Source: Comamonadaceae bacterium (GTDB lineage Bacteria > Pseudomonadota > Gammaproteobacteria > Burkholderiales > Burkholderiaceae_C). Taken from it: DNA of 64,000 nucleotides. Under the pieces are notes generated by a model, which was not told the DNA's origin, did not search any database, and saw only the letters and a list, made by a program, of their open reading frames with translations. This document shows, one piece after another, positions 15,371 through 23,485 of the stretch. The translations under genes and the position numbers were made by a program. The stretch lies in NCBI GenBank assembly GCA_947372865.1, contig CANBVJ010000009.1, positions 1-64,000 on the forward strand, given 5' to 3'. The first letter of the stretch is position 1. Each line of letters begins with the position of its first letter.

Positions 15371-16303
15371 ATGAACGCAACTACCGCCCCCGAACTGCTG
15401 GCCCGCGTCAGCAACCAGCACCTTGACGCCCTGGAGGAAGAAACCATCTTCATCCTGCGCGAGGTGGCCGCCACCTTTGAGCGCCCCACCTTGCTGTTCT
15501 CGGGCGGCAAAGACTCGCTGGTGATGCTGCGCTGCGCAGAAAAAGCCTTCGGCGCCGGGCGCCTGCCTTTTCCGCTGTTGATGATAGACACTGGCCACAA
15601 CTTCTCAGAAGTGACCGATTTCCGCGACCTGCGCGCTAAAGAACTGGGCGCAGAGCTGATCGTGCGCAGCGTGGAAGACTCCATGGCCCGTGGCACGGTG
15701 CGCCTGGCGCACCCGGGTGAGAGCCGCAATGTGCACCAGTCGGTCACGCTGTTGGAGGCCATTGACGAGTTCCGCTTTGACGCCCTGATTGGCGGCGCCC
15801 GGCGCGACGAGGAAAAAGCCCGCGCCAAAGAGCGCATCTTCAGCCACCGCGACAGCTTTGGCCAGTGGCAACCCAAGGCCCAGCGCCCCGAGCTGTGGAC
15901 GCTGTTCAACACCCGCTTGCAGCCGGGCGAGCACTTTCGGGTGTTCCCCATTTCCAACTGGACCGAGCTCGATGTGTGGCAATACATCGAGCGCGAGCAA
16001 ATCGCCCTACCCTCGCTCTATTACACCCACCAGCGCGCGGTGGTCGAACGAAAAGGCCTGCTCGTGCCGGTAACGCCGCTGACCCCAGCGCTGGCCGAAG
16101 AACAGGTGCAACTGCGCGACGTGCGCTTTCGCACCGTGGGCGACATCACCTGCACCTGCCCGGTGGCCAGCCTGGCCGCCAGCGCGGCAGAAATCGTGAT
16201 CGAGACGCTCAACGCCGACGTGAGCGAACGCGGCGCCACCCGCATGGACGACAAAACGTCCGAAGCCTCCATGGAAAAACGCAAGAAAGACGGGTACTTC
16301 TAA
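15371..16303 (+). CDS. cysD: sulfate adenylyltransferase subunit 2
   Basis: 310 residues. PP-loop ATP pyrophosphatase that, with CysN, makes adenylyl sulfate from ATP and sulfate. The PP-loop motif is LLFSGGKDSLVML; the conserved ending MEKRKKDGYF is complete. ATG 15371 follows the cysH stop by 35 bp. Its stop overlaps the cysN start (TAATG), so the two subunits are translationally coupled. Confidence 0.96.
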   Translation: MNATTAPELLARVSNQHLDALEEETIFILREVAATFERPTLLFSGGKDSLVMLRCAEKAFGAGRLPFPLLMIDTGHNFSEVTDFRDLRAKELGAELIVRSVEDSMARGTVRLAHPGESRNVHQSVTLLEAIDEFRFDALIGGARRDEEKARAKERIFSHRDSFGQWQPKAQRPELWTLFNTRLQPGEHFRVFPISNWTELDVWQYIEREQIALPSLYYTHQRAVVERKGLLVPVTPLTPALAEEQVQLRDVRFRTVGDITCTCPVASLAASAAEIVIETLNADVSERGATRMDDKTSEASMEKRKKDGYF

Positions 16304-17628
16304 TGACCACTATCGCTCCAATCCAAGCCGCTAGCAGCGCGGTTGCGCTCGACCGCCACGCGGCCCTGAAATTCATCACCTGCGGCTCGGTTGACGACGG
16401 CAAAAGCACGCTGATTGGCCGCCTGCTGGTAGACAGCCGCTCGGTGCTGCAAGACCAACTCGAGAACGTGTCCAAAAGCGGCGCGGCCGATCTGGCGCTG
16501 TTTACCGACGGCCTGTCCGCCGAGCGCGAGCAAGGCATCACCATTGACGTGGCCTACCGCTACTTTGCCACCCCGGCGCGCAAGTTCATCATTGGCGACA
16601 CGCCCGGCCATGAGCAGTACACGCGCAATATGGTCACCGCCGCCAGCAGCGCCGACGCGGCCGTGGTGCTGGTGGACGCCACCAAACTGAAGTGGAAGGA
16701 CGTCGGCGAAGTCACGCTCCTGCCCCAAACCCGGCGCCACGCGCTCTTGCTCAAGCTCTTGGGCGTGCCCAGCATCGTGTTTGCGGTCAACAAGCTCGAC
16801 GCCCTGGAAGACCCAGGCCAGCCCGGCAACGCCACCGAAGCATTCACCTGCATCCGCGAGGCGCTGGAAAGCTTTGCCGCGCAAGCCGGCATTGCAGTGG
16901 CGGCCACTATTCCGATCTCGGCCTTGCAAGGCCACAACGTGGTGACCGCGACGCCTGGCTGGTGCGGCTACCAGGGCGCAAGCCTGCTGCGCCTGCTCGA
17001 ACAATTGCCCGTGACACCGGCAGAACTGGCCTTGCCCCTGGCTTTTCCGGTGCAATGGGTCGAGAAATTTTCTGGCTCTAGCGACACAAGCCAAGGCCGG
17101 CGCGTTTTCTGGGGCCGCCTGGCAACCGGGCACGCGCAAGTGGGCCAAAGCGTCACCGTGTTCCCCAGCGGCAAGACCGCCACCATCGCGCAAGTGCTCA
17201 ATCACGTGCGCCAGCCTGAGGTGGTCAGCGCCAACCACAGCGCCGGCATCGTGCTCGACCGCGAACTCGATGTCTCGCGCGGCGACTGGCTGCTGGCCGA
17301 CACCACCGACCTGGCACCGCGCCAAACCATCAGCGGCACCGTGGCCTGGATGGACGACACCCCCCTGGTGGTAGGCCGCAGCTACTGGGCGCTGCATGGC
17401 CACCGCTGGGTCAAGGCCAAGGTGCTGCGCATCAACCACCGCCTAGACGTCAACACCCTGGCGCAAACCGATGCCACCGAGCTCGAACCCAACGCCATTG
17501 GCCACATCACGCTGGGCCTGCAGCAGCCGATTGCGGCGCTGGGTTTTGAACAATCCCGCGTGCTGGGTTCGCTCATTTTGGTGGACACGGCTACCCACAC
17601 CACGGCCGGGGCATTGTTGATCGAATAA
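16303..17628 (+). CDS. cysN: sulfate adenylyltransferase subunit 1 (GTPase)
   Basis: 441 residues. EF-Tu-like GTPase that drives ATP sulfurylation. G1 is [10 protein letters not shown]2/G3 include [11 protein letters not shown] and DTPGHEQY, and G4 is NKLD. The length stops after the beta-barrel domains, so there is no fused CysC kinase, in line with an APS-type cysH. The ATG at 16303 overlaps the cysD stop by one base. Confidence 0.95.
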   Translation: MTTIAPIQAASSAVALDRHAALKFITCGSVDDGKSTLIGRLLVDSRSVLQDQLENVSKSGAADLALFTDGLSAEREQGITIDVAYRYFATPARKFIIGDTPGHEQYTRNMVTAASSADAAVVLVDATKLKWKDVGEVTLLPQTRRHALLLKLLGVPSIVFAVNKLDALEDPGQPGNATEAFTCIREALESFAAQAGIAVAATIPISALQGHNVVTATPGWCGYQGASLLRLLEQLPVTPAELALPLAFPVQWVEKFSGSSDTSQGRRVFWGRLATGHAQVGQSVTVFPSGKTATIAQVLNHVRQPEVVSANHSAGIVLDRELDVSRGDWLLADTTDLAPRQTISGTVAWMDDTPLVVGRSYWALHGHRWVKAKVLRINHRLDVNTLAQTDATELEPNAIGHITLGLQQPIAALGFEQSRVLGSLILVDTATHTTAGALLIE

Positions 17629-17683
17629 ACTCGGGGGCTTCGCGCCTGTGCGCAAGCGCCCTATTCCACGCACAAAATCACCC

Positions 17684-18013
17684 ATGACCCATACCGTTAC
17701 CGAAGCCTGCATCAAGTGCAAATACACCGATTGCGTGGACGTGTGTCCCGTGGACTGCTTCCGCGAAGGCCCCAACTTTCTGACGATTGACCCGGACGAA
17801 TGCATTGACTGCGCCGTCTGCATCCCCGAATGCCCGGTCAACGCTATTTACGCCGAAGAAGACGTGCCCCACGACCAGCAGCACATGACCAAGCTCAACG
17901 CCGAACTGGCCAAGCTGCCGACCTGGAAGAGCATCACCAAGCGCAAGGCGCCGCTGCCCGAAGCCGAAGAGTGGAAAGACAAGACCGGCAAACTGGCCGA
18001 ACTGATCCGCTGA
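17684..18013 (+). CDS. fdxA: 7Fe ferredoxin (3Fe-4S/4Fe-4S)
   Basis: 109 residues. Two cluster motifs: [17 protein letters not shown], typical of the seven-iron type where one Cys is spaced for a 3Fe-4S cluster, and [16 protein letters not shown] for 4Fe-4S. The C-terminal extension ([19 protein letters not shown]) is that of FdxA. It sits between cysN and a ferredoxin-NADP reductase gene, with which it probably forms an electron path from NADPH; sulfite reductase is the obvious nearby user. Confidence 0.95.
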   Translation: MTHTVTEACIKCKYTDCVDVCPVDCFREGPNFLTIDPDECIDCAVCIPECPVNAIYAEEDVPHDQQHMTKLNAELAKLPTWKSITKRKAPLPEAEEWKDKTGKLAELIR

Positions 18014-18026
18014 ACGGTTTTTCACC

Positions 18027-19067
18027 TTGGAACGGTCCCAAACTCCTATTGAGACCGACGCGCTCATCATCGGCGCCGGGCCGGTGGGCCTGTTCCAGGT
18101 GTTCGAACTCGGCCTGCTGGGCGTGCAGGCCCACGTGGTGGACGCCCTGCCTTTTGCTGGCGGCCAATGCATTGCGCTGTACGCTGACAAGCCGATTTAC
18201 GACATTCCGGCTGTCAAACGCTGCACCGGGCGCGAGCTGACCGAGCGCTTGCTTGACCAAGCTGCCCCCTTCAAACCCACGTTTCACTTCAACCAGACCA
18301 TCGACGCGCTGGAGCGCCACGACGACGGCCGCTACGCGCTGCAAACGTCAACGGGAACGCGCTTTGTGGCGAAAACCGTGTTCATTGCGGCAGGCGTGGG
18401 CGCCTTTCAGCCCCGCAAGTTACACGTTGAAGGCCTGGAGGCTTTTGAAGGCACGCAGCTTCATTACCGGTTGCTACCTGATGCGGATCTACGCAAACAA
18501 GACGTGGTGGTTCTGGGCGGCGAAGACAGTGCGCTGGAAGCGGCCATCGCCCTGTGCGACTCTGCCGCGCAAAGCGTCACCCTGATTCACCGGCGCGACG
18601 TGTTCCAGGCCGAAGCCGCCACCCTGGCCCAGGTCAAGGCGCTGCGGGCCTCGAGCCGCTTGCGTTTTGTGGAAGGGCAAATTACCGGCTTGCGCAGCCA
18701 GACGCGCCTGCACGGCTTGGTAGTGACCGATACGGACGGCCAACAAAGCACGGTGCCGCTGGACAGCTTGCTGGTGTTTTTGGGCCTGTCACCCAAACTT
18801 GGGCCGGTAGCGCAATGGAGCCTGGACATGGAGCGCAAACAGCTTTGCGTGGACACCGAAACCTTTGCCACCAGCGCGCCCGGCATCTTTGCCGTGGGCG
18901 ACATCAACACCTATCCGGGCAAGAAAAAGCTCATCTTGTGCGGCTTCCATGAAGCCACCCTGGCCGCCTTTGCCGCCATGGAAATCATCACCCCCGATGA
19001 GCGCGTGCAACTGCAATACACCACCACCAGCAGCAAACTGCACCGCGCCCTGGGCGTATCAAGCTAA
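18027..19067 (+). CDS. ferredoxin--NADP(+) reductase, thioredoxin-reductase-like type
   Basis: 346 residues. FAD motif [18 protein letters not shown] at about residues 12-29, NADP motif [16 protein letters not shown] in the middle, and [23 protein letters not shown] near the end. The lack of a CxxC between the nucleotide motifs marks it as the FNR branch (Chlorobium/Bacillus YumC type), not thioredoxin reductase. The TTG at 18027 is the only in-frame start before the homology, 14 bases after fdxA. It should pass electrons between NADPH and the FdxA ferredoxin. Confidence 0.9.
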   Translation: MERSQTPIETDALIIGAGPVGLFQVFELGLLGVQAHVVDALPFAGGQCIALYADKPIYDIPAVKRCTGRELTERLLDQAAPFKPTFHFNQTIDALERHDDGRYALQTSTGTRFVAKTVFIAAGVGAFQPRKLHVEGLEAFEGTQLHYRLLPDADLRKQDVVVLGGEDSALEAAIALCDSAAQSVTLIHRRDVFQAEAATLAQVKALRASSRLRFVEGQITGLRSQTRLHGLVVTDTDGQQSTVPLDSLLVFLGLSPKLGPVAQWSLDMERKQLCVDTETFATSAPGIFAVGDINTYPGKKKLILCGFHEATLAAFAAMEIITPDERVQLQYTTTSSKLHRALGVSS

Positions 19068-19104
19068 GCCGCTTGCAAACCGGGCGCACCGGGCAACACC
19101 CCCA

Positions 19105-19359
19105 TCACACAGTCTTGGGTTCAAACAGCGCAATCGCCTGGCCACTGGCAAAGCTCTCGCCGGGCTGCACCAGCACCTGCGCAACCACGCCGTCTTGCGG
19201 AGCCTCCAGGTCAATGGACGCTTTGACGAGCACCACGCTGGCAATCACCTGCCCCGCTTTGACCGGCTCGCCCACACCCACCAGCCATTTGTCTAACAGC
19301 GCCTCGGTGCCGTCCTGGGCGCCCGACCACGCCGCATCCGCCAGCTTGATGTCGATCAT
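19105..19359 (-). CDS. free-standing lipoyl-domain protein
   Basis: 84 residues forming one biotinyl/lipoyl domain: KWLVGVGEPVKAGQVIASV leads to the turn VLVKASIDLEAP, whose Lys is in the position modified by lipoate, then GVVAQVLVQPGESFASGQ. There is no subunit-binding domain and no acyltransferase domain. Its ATG overlaps the stop of the E1 beta gene (ATGA), so it is the third cistron of the E1 operon and presumably carries the acyl group made by E1. The E2 catalytic and E3 components are not encoded here. Confidence 0.88.
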   Translation of the reverse strand: MIDIKLADAAWSGAQDGTEALLDKWLVGVGEPVKAGQVIASVVLVKASIDLEAPQDGVVAQVLVQPGESFASGQAIALFEPKTV

Positions 19360-20393
19360 GCGGCGGCGTGCGCCAGTTTTTTGAGCAGCAGCTCTTGCAC
19401 CTCCCTGACGATGTGGTCTACCTGCGGAATGACGAACTGCTCCAGCGGGCGGCTGTAGGGAATGGGCACGTTGGGCACCGCCAGGCGGCGCACCGGGGCT
19501 TTCAGGCTGACGGTGTCCAAGTGTTCGGCCACCGTGACGGCCACCTCGCCCGTCAGGCCAAAGCCCAGGTAGTCTTCGTCCACGATCAGCAGGCGGCCGG
19601 TCTTGCGTACCGATTTCAAAATCGCCTGTACGTCCAGCGGCACCAGGGTGCGCAAGTCCAAGACTTCGGCGTGGATGCTTTGCGCCTCTAGCGTCTTGGC
19701 GGCCAGCACCGCTTTTTGCACCATTTGGCTGATGGTGACGATGGTCACGTCGCCGCCCTCTTGAACCACATGCGCCTGCCCAAATGGGATGCTGTAGGGC
19801 GCCTCGGGCACGTCGTTGCTGCTGCCTTCAAAATAGGCCATCCACGGCAGGCCCATGATGCCCTTGTGGTACATGAAGATCACCGGGTTGTCGTCGCGAA
19901 TGGCCTGCACCATCAGGCCCTTGGCGTCGTAGGCGTTGGACGGCACTACCACCTTGATGCCTGGCATGTGCGCAAACGTACCGTACAAACACTGCGAATG
20001 CTGGGCCGCGTCGCTGTAGCCGCCGCCAATGGCGGTGGTCACCACCACCGGCAGCTTGACGTGGCCGCCCGACATATAGGTGTTCTTGGCCAGATGGTTG
20101 TAGATCTGGTCCATGCAAACGCCAAAAAAGTCAACAAACATCAGCTCCACAATGGGCCGCAGGCCCGCCGCAGCCGCCCCGGTGGCTGTGCCAATAAACG
20201 CGGTCTCAGAGATCGGCGTGTCCATGATGCGGTCTGGGCCAAACTTGTCGAGGAGGCCACCGGTGGCACCAAAAATGCCGCCATAGGCGCCGATGTCTTC
20301 GCCCATGACGAACACATGGGGGTCGCGCGTCATCTCTTGGGCAATGCCTTCAGATATGGCCTGGGCCATGGTCAGGATGCGTGGGGTTTTCAT
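19356..20393 (-). CDS. ThDP-dependent 2-oxoacid/acetoin dehydrogenase E1 component, beta subunit
   Basis: 345 residues. Transketolase-like pyrimidine-binding domain (VFVMGEDIGAYGGIFGATGGL, with the Glu/Asp that activates thiamine diphosphate) and C-terminal domain (GRLLIVDEDYLGFGLTGEVAV). ATG 20393 is preceded by AAGGAG at good spacing; the frame extends further but that start is the best. It could belong to acetoin dehydrogenase (AcoB), pyruvate or branched-chain 2-oxoacid dehydrogenase; sequence alone does not decide. Coupled downstream to the lipoyl protein. Confidence 0.9.
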   Translation of the reverse strand: MKTPRILTMAQAISEGIAQEMTRDPHVFVMGEDIGAYGGIFGATGGLLDKFGPDRIMDTPISETAFIGTATGAAAAGLRPIVELMFVDFFGVCMDQIYNHLAKNTYMSGGHVKLPVVVTTAIGGGYSDAAQHSQCLYGTFAHMPGIKVVVPSNAYDAKGLMVQAIRDDNPVIFMYHKGIMGLPWMAYFEGSSNDVPEAPYSIPFGQAHVVQEGGDVTIVTISQMVQKAVLAAKTLEAQSIHAEVLDLRTLVPLDVQAILKSVRKTGRLLIVDEDYLGFGLTGEVAVTVAEHLDTVSLKAPVRRLAVPNVPIPYSRPLEQFVIPQVDHIVREVQELLLKKLAHAAA

Positions 20394-20415
20394 AAATGCT
20401 CCTTGTTCGTGAGGG

Positions 20416-21426
20416 TCAACTGACGAAGACATCCTCTAAGGCATCTCGCGCAGCGGGGTAATCGCTCTCACGGGCAAATTCAAACGCGGCTTTCACCCGC
20501 TTGTGCGCCCGGTCGGTGATAGTTTCCTGCTCCGCCGCCGAGGCCCATTTCTTGTCTGTCAGCATGCGCGCTAATTTCGGGATCGGGTCGTTCTGGCGCA
20601 ATTGACCTACTTCACCCTTGGGCCGGTAGGTCTCGGGGTCGCCCTGGAAGTGGCCAAAGTAGCGGTCGGTCTTGACCTCAATCAGGCTGGGGCCCTGGCC
20701 TGCCCGCGCCCGCGCAATGGCCGGTTGCACCGCCTCAAACACGGCCACGGCATCGTTGTCCAGCACCCGAATGCCCGGAATGCCATAAGCTGCCGCGCGG
20801 CTGGCAATGGAGTCCACCGAGGTGGCGCTGGTCTTGGGCACTGAGATCGCCCAATGGTTGTCCTCGCAAACAAAAATCACCGGCAGACGCCACAAGGCTG
20901 CCAGGTTCAGCGACTCGTGAAAAGACCCTTGATTGGCCGCGCCCTCACCAAAAAACGCGACCGCCACCCAGTTTTTGCCCATTTTTTTGGCTGCCAGCGC
21001 GGCGCCACAGGCAATCGGCATGCTCGCGCCAATGATGCCGCTGCAACTGAACTTGTGGGCGTTGTCAAACAAGTGCATGTGCCCGCCCTTGCCCTTGCCC
21101 AGACCCGAGCGTTTGCCAAATATTTCGGCCGTCATCGGGTCCAAGGGCACGCCCTTGGCGATGGCAAAGTGGTGCGGCCGGTGCGTGCCGACCACCGTGT
21201 CCTCGTCGGTCAGGTGCGCGCAGAGCCCCACGGCCACTGGTTCCTGCCCCGCCGCCAGGTGCATTTCGCCAGGCACCGGGCCGGCGCCAATATCAAAGGC
21301 CAAGCCTTTTTGAATGTGCGGCGGCAGCTTGCCTTCCATGTACACGGCGGCCATGGTTTCTTCATAAAAGCGGATTTCCACCATCTTCTCGAACATCCAG
21401 AGAAGCTTGTCTTTTGCGGTTTGCAT
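20416..21426 (-). CDS. ThDP-dependent 2-oxoacid/acetoin dehydrogenase E1 component, alpha subunit
   Basis: 336 residues. The thiamine diphosphate motif is GDG-like: AFFGEGAANQGSFHESLNLAALWRLPVIFVCEDN. Also present are HRPHHFAIAKG and the phosphorylation-loop-like YRYFGH equivalent (DRYFGHFQGDPETYR). ATG 21426 has AGGAG eight bases upstream, and the open frame above it is only read-through of the leader. First gene of E1 alpha, E1 beta, lipoyl protein. The heterotetramer E1 decarboxylates a 2-oxoacid or cleaves acetoin and loads the acyl group on the lipoyl domain. Confidence 0.9.
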   Translation of the reverse strand: MQTAKDKLLWMFEKMVEIRFYEETMAAVYMEGKLPPHIQKGLAFDIGAGPVPGEMHLAAGQEPVAVGLCAHLTDEDTVVGTHRPHHFAIAKGVPLDPMTAEIFGKRSGLGKGKGGHMHLFDNAHKFSCSGIIGASMPIACGAALAAKKMGKNWVAVAFFGEGAANQGSFHESLNLAALWRLPVIFVCEDNHWAISVPKTSATSVDSIASRAAAYGIPGIRVLDNDAVAVFEAVQPAIARARAGQGPSLIEVKTDRYFGHFQGDPETYRPKGEVGQLRQNDPIPKLARMLTDKKWASAAEQETITDRAHKRVKAAFEFARESDYPAARDALEDVFVS

Positions 21427-21440
21427 GTTGATCTCCTGTG

Positions 21441-21535
21441 CGTGCGCCCTAGTCCGGCTTCCCCTCGGAAGCATCCCCTGCGCTGACCAGCGCTGTGGTG
21501 CATTTAATTTAGGCCTCGGAGGACTAGCGCCAGTG
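21441..21535 (-). promoter_or_regulatory. structured 5' leader of the E1 operon (three-way junction candidate)
   Basis: On the minus strand the outer arms GCGCTAGTCC (about 21529-21520) and GGACTAGGGCGC (about 21456-21445) pair, with a two-base bulge. They enclose GCGCT-ggtc-AGCGC and GCTTCC-gagg-GGAAGC hairpins and a long purine-rich joining strand. The AGGAG ribosome site follows immediately. The fold suggests a regulatory leader. It matches no riboswitch family that I can name and lacks the conserved bases of TPP riboswitches. Confidence 0.4.
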
Positions 21536-21631
21536 ACCCACATCACGCCCGCCTCAATCAGGAAGTCCGCCGCCACACGATTGCAGCGCTGGATCACGTA
21601 TGCTAAAAATCGAAAAATGGGTTCGGAAGTT

Positions 21632-21640
21632 TGCTATACT
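21632..21640 (+). promoter_or_regulatory. extended -10 promoter, tRNA-Asn
   Basis: TGCTATACT (21632-21640) is an extended -10 box about 75 bp before the tRNA. No clear -35. Confidence 0.5.
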
Positions 21641-21715
21641 TACGGGCTTGAAAGCAGTGAAGCACATTTGTCTTAACCACAAAAGAAGCTGCGTTGCGAA
21701 AGACACCAAAGATAT

Positions 21716-21791
21716 TCCTCGATAGCTCAGTTGGTAGAGCGCCGGACTGTTAATCCGTAGGTCCCTGGTTCGAGCCCAGGTCGAGGAGCCA
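21716..21791 (+). tRNA. tRNA-Asn (GTT)
   Basis: 76 nt. The acceptor stem TCCTCGA pairs with TCGAGGA, followed by discriminator G and an encoded CCA. The D arm has AGCTCAGTTGGTAGAGC, the anticodon loop contains GTT (ACTGTTAAT), and the T arm has GGTTCGAGCC. A terminator follows at once. Confidence 0.98.
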
Positions 21792-21796
21792 CTTAA

Positions 21797-21825
21797 AAAG
21801 CACTGAGAATCTCAGTGCTTTTTTA
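21797..21825 (+). terminator. intrinsic terminator after tRNA-Asn
   Basis: AGCACTGAG and CTCAGTGCT (21799-21807, 21811-21819) form a 9-bp stem with a 3-nt loop, preceded by A and followed by a run of T. Confidence 0.93.
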
Positions 21826-21891
21826 TTTGCGGCGCCGATGTCGCCGGTCTTAAATTCTGGTCTACCAAGCCCTGCAGGGCTGTGGTTCGAC

Positions 21892-22497
21892 TCAAAACCG
21901 GAATCCAACACCAATGGTTCGGTTGAAGGAGGACGGCTTCAAACTCAAGGCCGAGACGTTTTTAGAGTTGTAGTCGGATTGCGTCAACTCAAATTGCCAA
22001 AACGCGGTTTTTCCAAAACTCATGCGAATGCCGGCGCCGTAGCCCAGCCCATCAAAATTCTCACTGCCACCCGTTCCACCTTCCAGCGACGTCTCGCCTT
22101 TCATGCTGAGGTAGGCGGCCTTCGCAAAAATCAAGGTAGACGGGCTCACCAAAAATCCAGGCTCCACGTAAAGCGAATACATATCCTTTCCCTTCAACTT
22201 CACGGCGGTGGCACCCGACGAAATATTGCCAGCATTGAAGTCGGCCAAGGTATACGTGCCGCCCAGACCTAACACTCCATTACCTCCCATAGAAACGCCA
22301 TAAGCTGCTTGCAGGCTGAAATTCTCTGAGCCGTCACCGAATTTCCCCGAGATGCCGGTGCCCGTGGCCTCGGTACTGACCGAGGAAGAGCTGGCGTTGA
22401 TGCCTACACTAAAACCTTCAAAATTGCGACCTTGGGCAAACGCTTGCGGGGCCAGTGCGGCACTCGAAATAGCCGCGATGATAAAAAACTTTTTCAT
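21892..22497 (-). CDS. outer-membrane beta-barrel protein
   Basis: 201 residues. ATG 22497, after AAGGA, gives a clear signal peptide (MKKFFIIAAISSAALAPQAFA, cut after AFA). The mature part alternates polar and hydrophobic residues in strands (YSLYVEPGFLV, FDGLGYGAGIRMSFG) and ends in GVGFRF, the terminal Phe used by the Bam machinery. Size and pattern fit an eight-stranded OmpA/OmpW-like barrel. Function is unknown; it stands alone between tRNA-Asn and a BON-domain gene. Confidence 0.85.
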   Translation of the reverse strand: MKKFFIIAAISSAALAPQAFAQGRNFEGFSVGINASSSSVSTEATGTGISGKFGDGSENFSLQAAYGVSMGGNGVLGLGGTYTLADFNAGNISSGATAVKLKGKDMYSLYVEPGFLVSPSTLIFAKAAYLSMKGETSLEGGTGGSENFDGLGYGAGIRMSFGKTAFWQFELTQSDYNSKNVSALSLKPSSFNRTIGVGFRF

Positions 22498-22724
22498 GAA
22501 ATTTTCCTTAAAAGTATTGAACAAGCAACGCTGCCTACCCGGCGATAGCGTGCAATTCACTCTACCGATAAAGTCCAAAAATACCCGCCCGAAGGCTTGA
22601 TTTGAATCACCAGCCCTTACGTTAGATGGCGGAGGCACCGATTACGTCGCTAAATCTGACGCGAGCCATTTGGTTGAGGGGATCCACCACCCCGCTGCCA
22701 GATGCAACTTAGTCTGAGGTGCGA

Positions 22725-23381
22725 CTATTGCGGCTGTACCCGCAATTCATTGAGCACGCGCGAAATTCCTGGCGCAGTCCAAGCGGCGGCCTGCGCTGCG
22801 GAACTCTCGGCCATGGAGGCCACCGTCCCGCGCAACACGGCCGTATGGGCGTCCACCGCAATCTGGATCTGGTCGGCCTGCGCCTGTGCGTGGCGTGCCA
22901 GCGCGTCATGGATGCGTTGGGCTAGGTACTCGGTCGCCTTGCGCTCGCGCAGGGCAATGTGATTGCTCAAACCCCGCACGCCGGTCACCGGGCGCGCCGC
23001 GACTTCGGCGTTGTGGCGCTGGTAGTCCCAGTCCACCTCGCCGCGCAGGGTGACCCAGCCCTTTTCGACCTTCACCTGGATCCGGTCTTGCGGCACCAGG
23101 GCGTGCCATTGCAGAGCCGTTTCAATGGCGGAGGCAATCTCCGCATCACTACGCTGGTGGTGGGGTGCAAGCTTGACGTCAAGCTCTAGCGCAAGAGCCC
23201 GCACTCCCGCCACACGCTGGGCCGCCATTTCGACCGCGTGCTTTTCGTTGAAGGTATCTAGCTGCCCGCTCAGCAGCACCACGCCATCGTTCACCGCCAC
23301 GCCGATATGGGCGGCATTAATGGACGGATCCCATGCGAGTTCGGCAAGCACGTCTTTTTGCAACTGTGTATCGGATTTCAT
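22725..23381 (-). CDS. BON-domain protein (OsmY-like), three BON repeats
   Basis: 218 residues with three BON domains of about 65 residues each, seen by the repeated VxxGxVxLxGxVxxxxxxxxAxxxAxxVxGVxxL pattern (NDGVVLLSGQLDTF, EKGWVTLRGEVDWD, DAHTAVLRGTVAS). There is no signal peptide, so it is probably cytoplasmic, unlike OsmY. BON domains bind lipids or membranes. It is downstream of the Lon-like protease gene with a gap of about 100 bp. This pairing is often stress-related, but no regulatory site is visible. Confidence 0.9.
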   Translation of the reverse strand: MKSDTQLQKDVLAELAWDPSINAAHIGVAVNDGVVLLSGQLDTFNEKHAVEMAAQRVAGVRALALELDVKLAPHHQRSDAEIASAIETALQWHALVPQDRIQVKVEKGWVTLRGEVDWDYQRHNAEVAARPVTGVRGLSNHIALRERKATEYLAQRIHDALARHAQAQADQIQIAVDAHTAVLRGTVASMAESSAAQAAAWTAPGISRVLNELRVQPQ

Positions 23382-23485
23382 GGTATTCCTTCCATTTCAA
23401 GCCGCACGCGGCCTTTGGCAGGAGAAAAGAATAGTGCGAAGGACCCAAAAAACCGTGCGCTGGGTCAACAGTGCTGCACACCAAT

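Noticed and set aside
19716-20423. Long plus-strand ORFs opposite the E1, Lon-like and helicase genes (also at 23471-24628 and 28817-30526)
   Set aside because: They are His/Gln/Val/Gly-rich antisense shadows of well-identified genes on the other strand, a common effect in GC-rich DNA.
21441-21535. TPP riboswitch before a thiamine-diphosphate enzyme
   Set aside because: The CUGAGA and GAUC-type conserved blocks of the TPP aptamer are absent, so only an unassigned structured leader is claimed.
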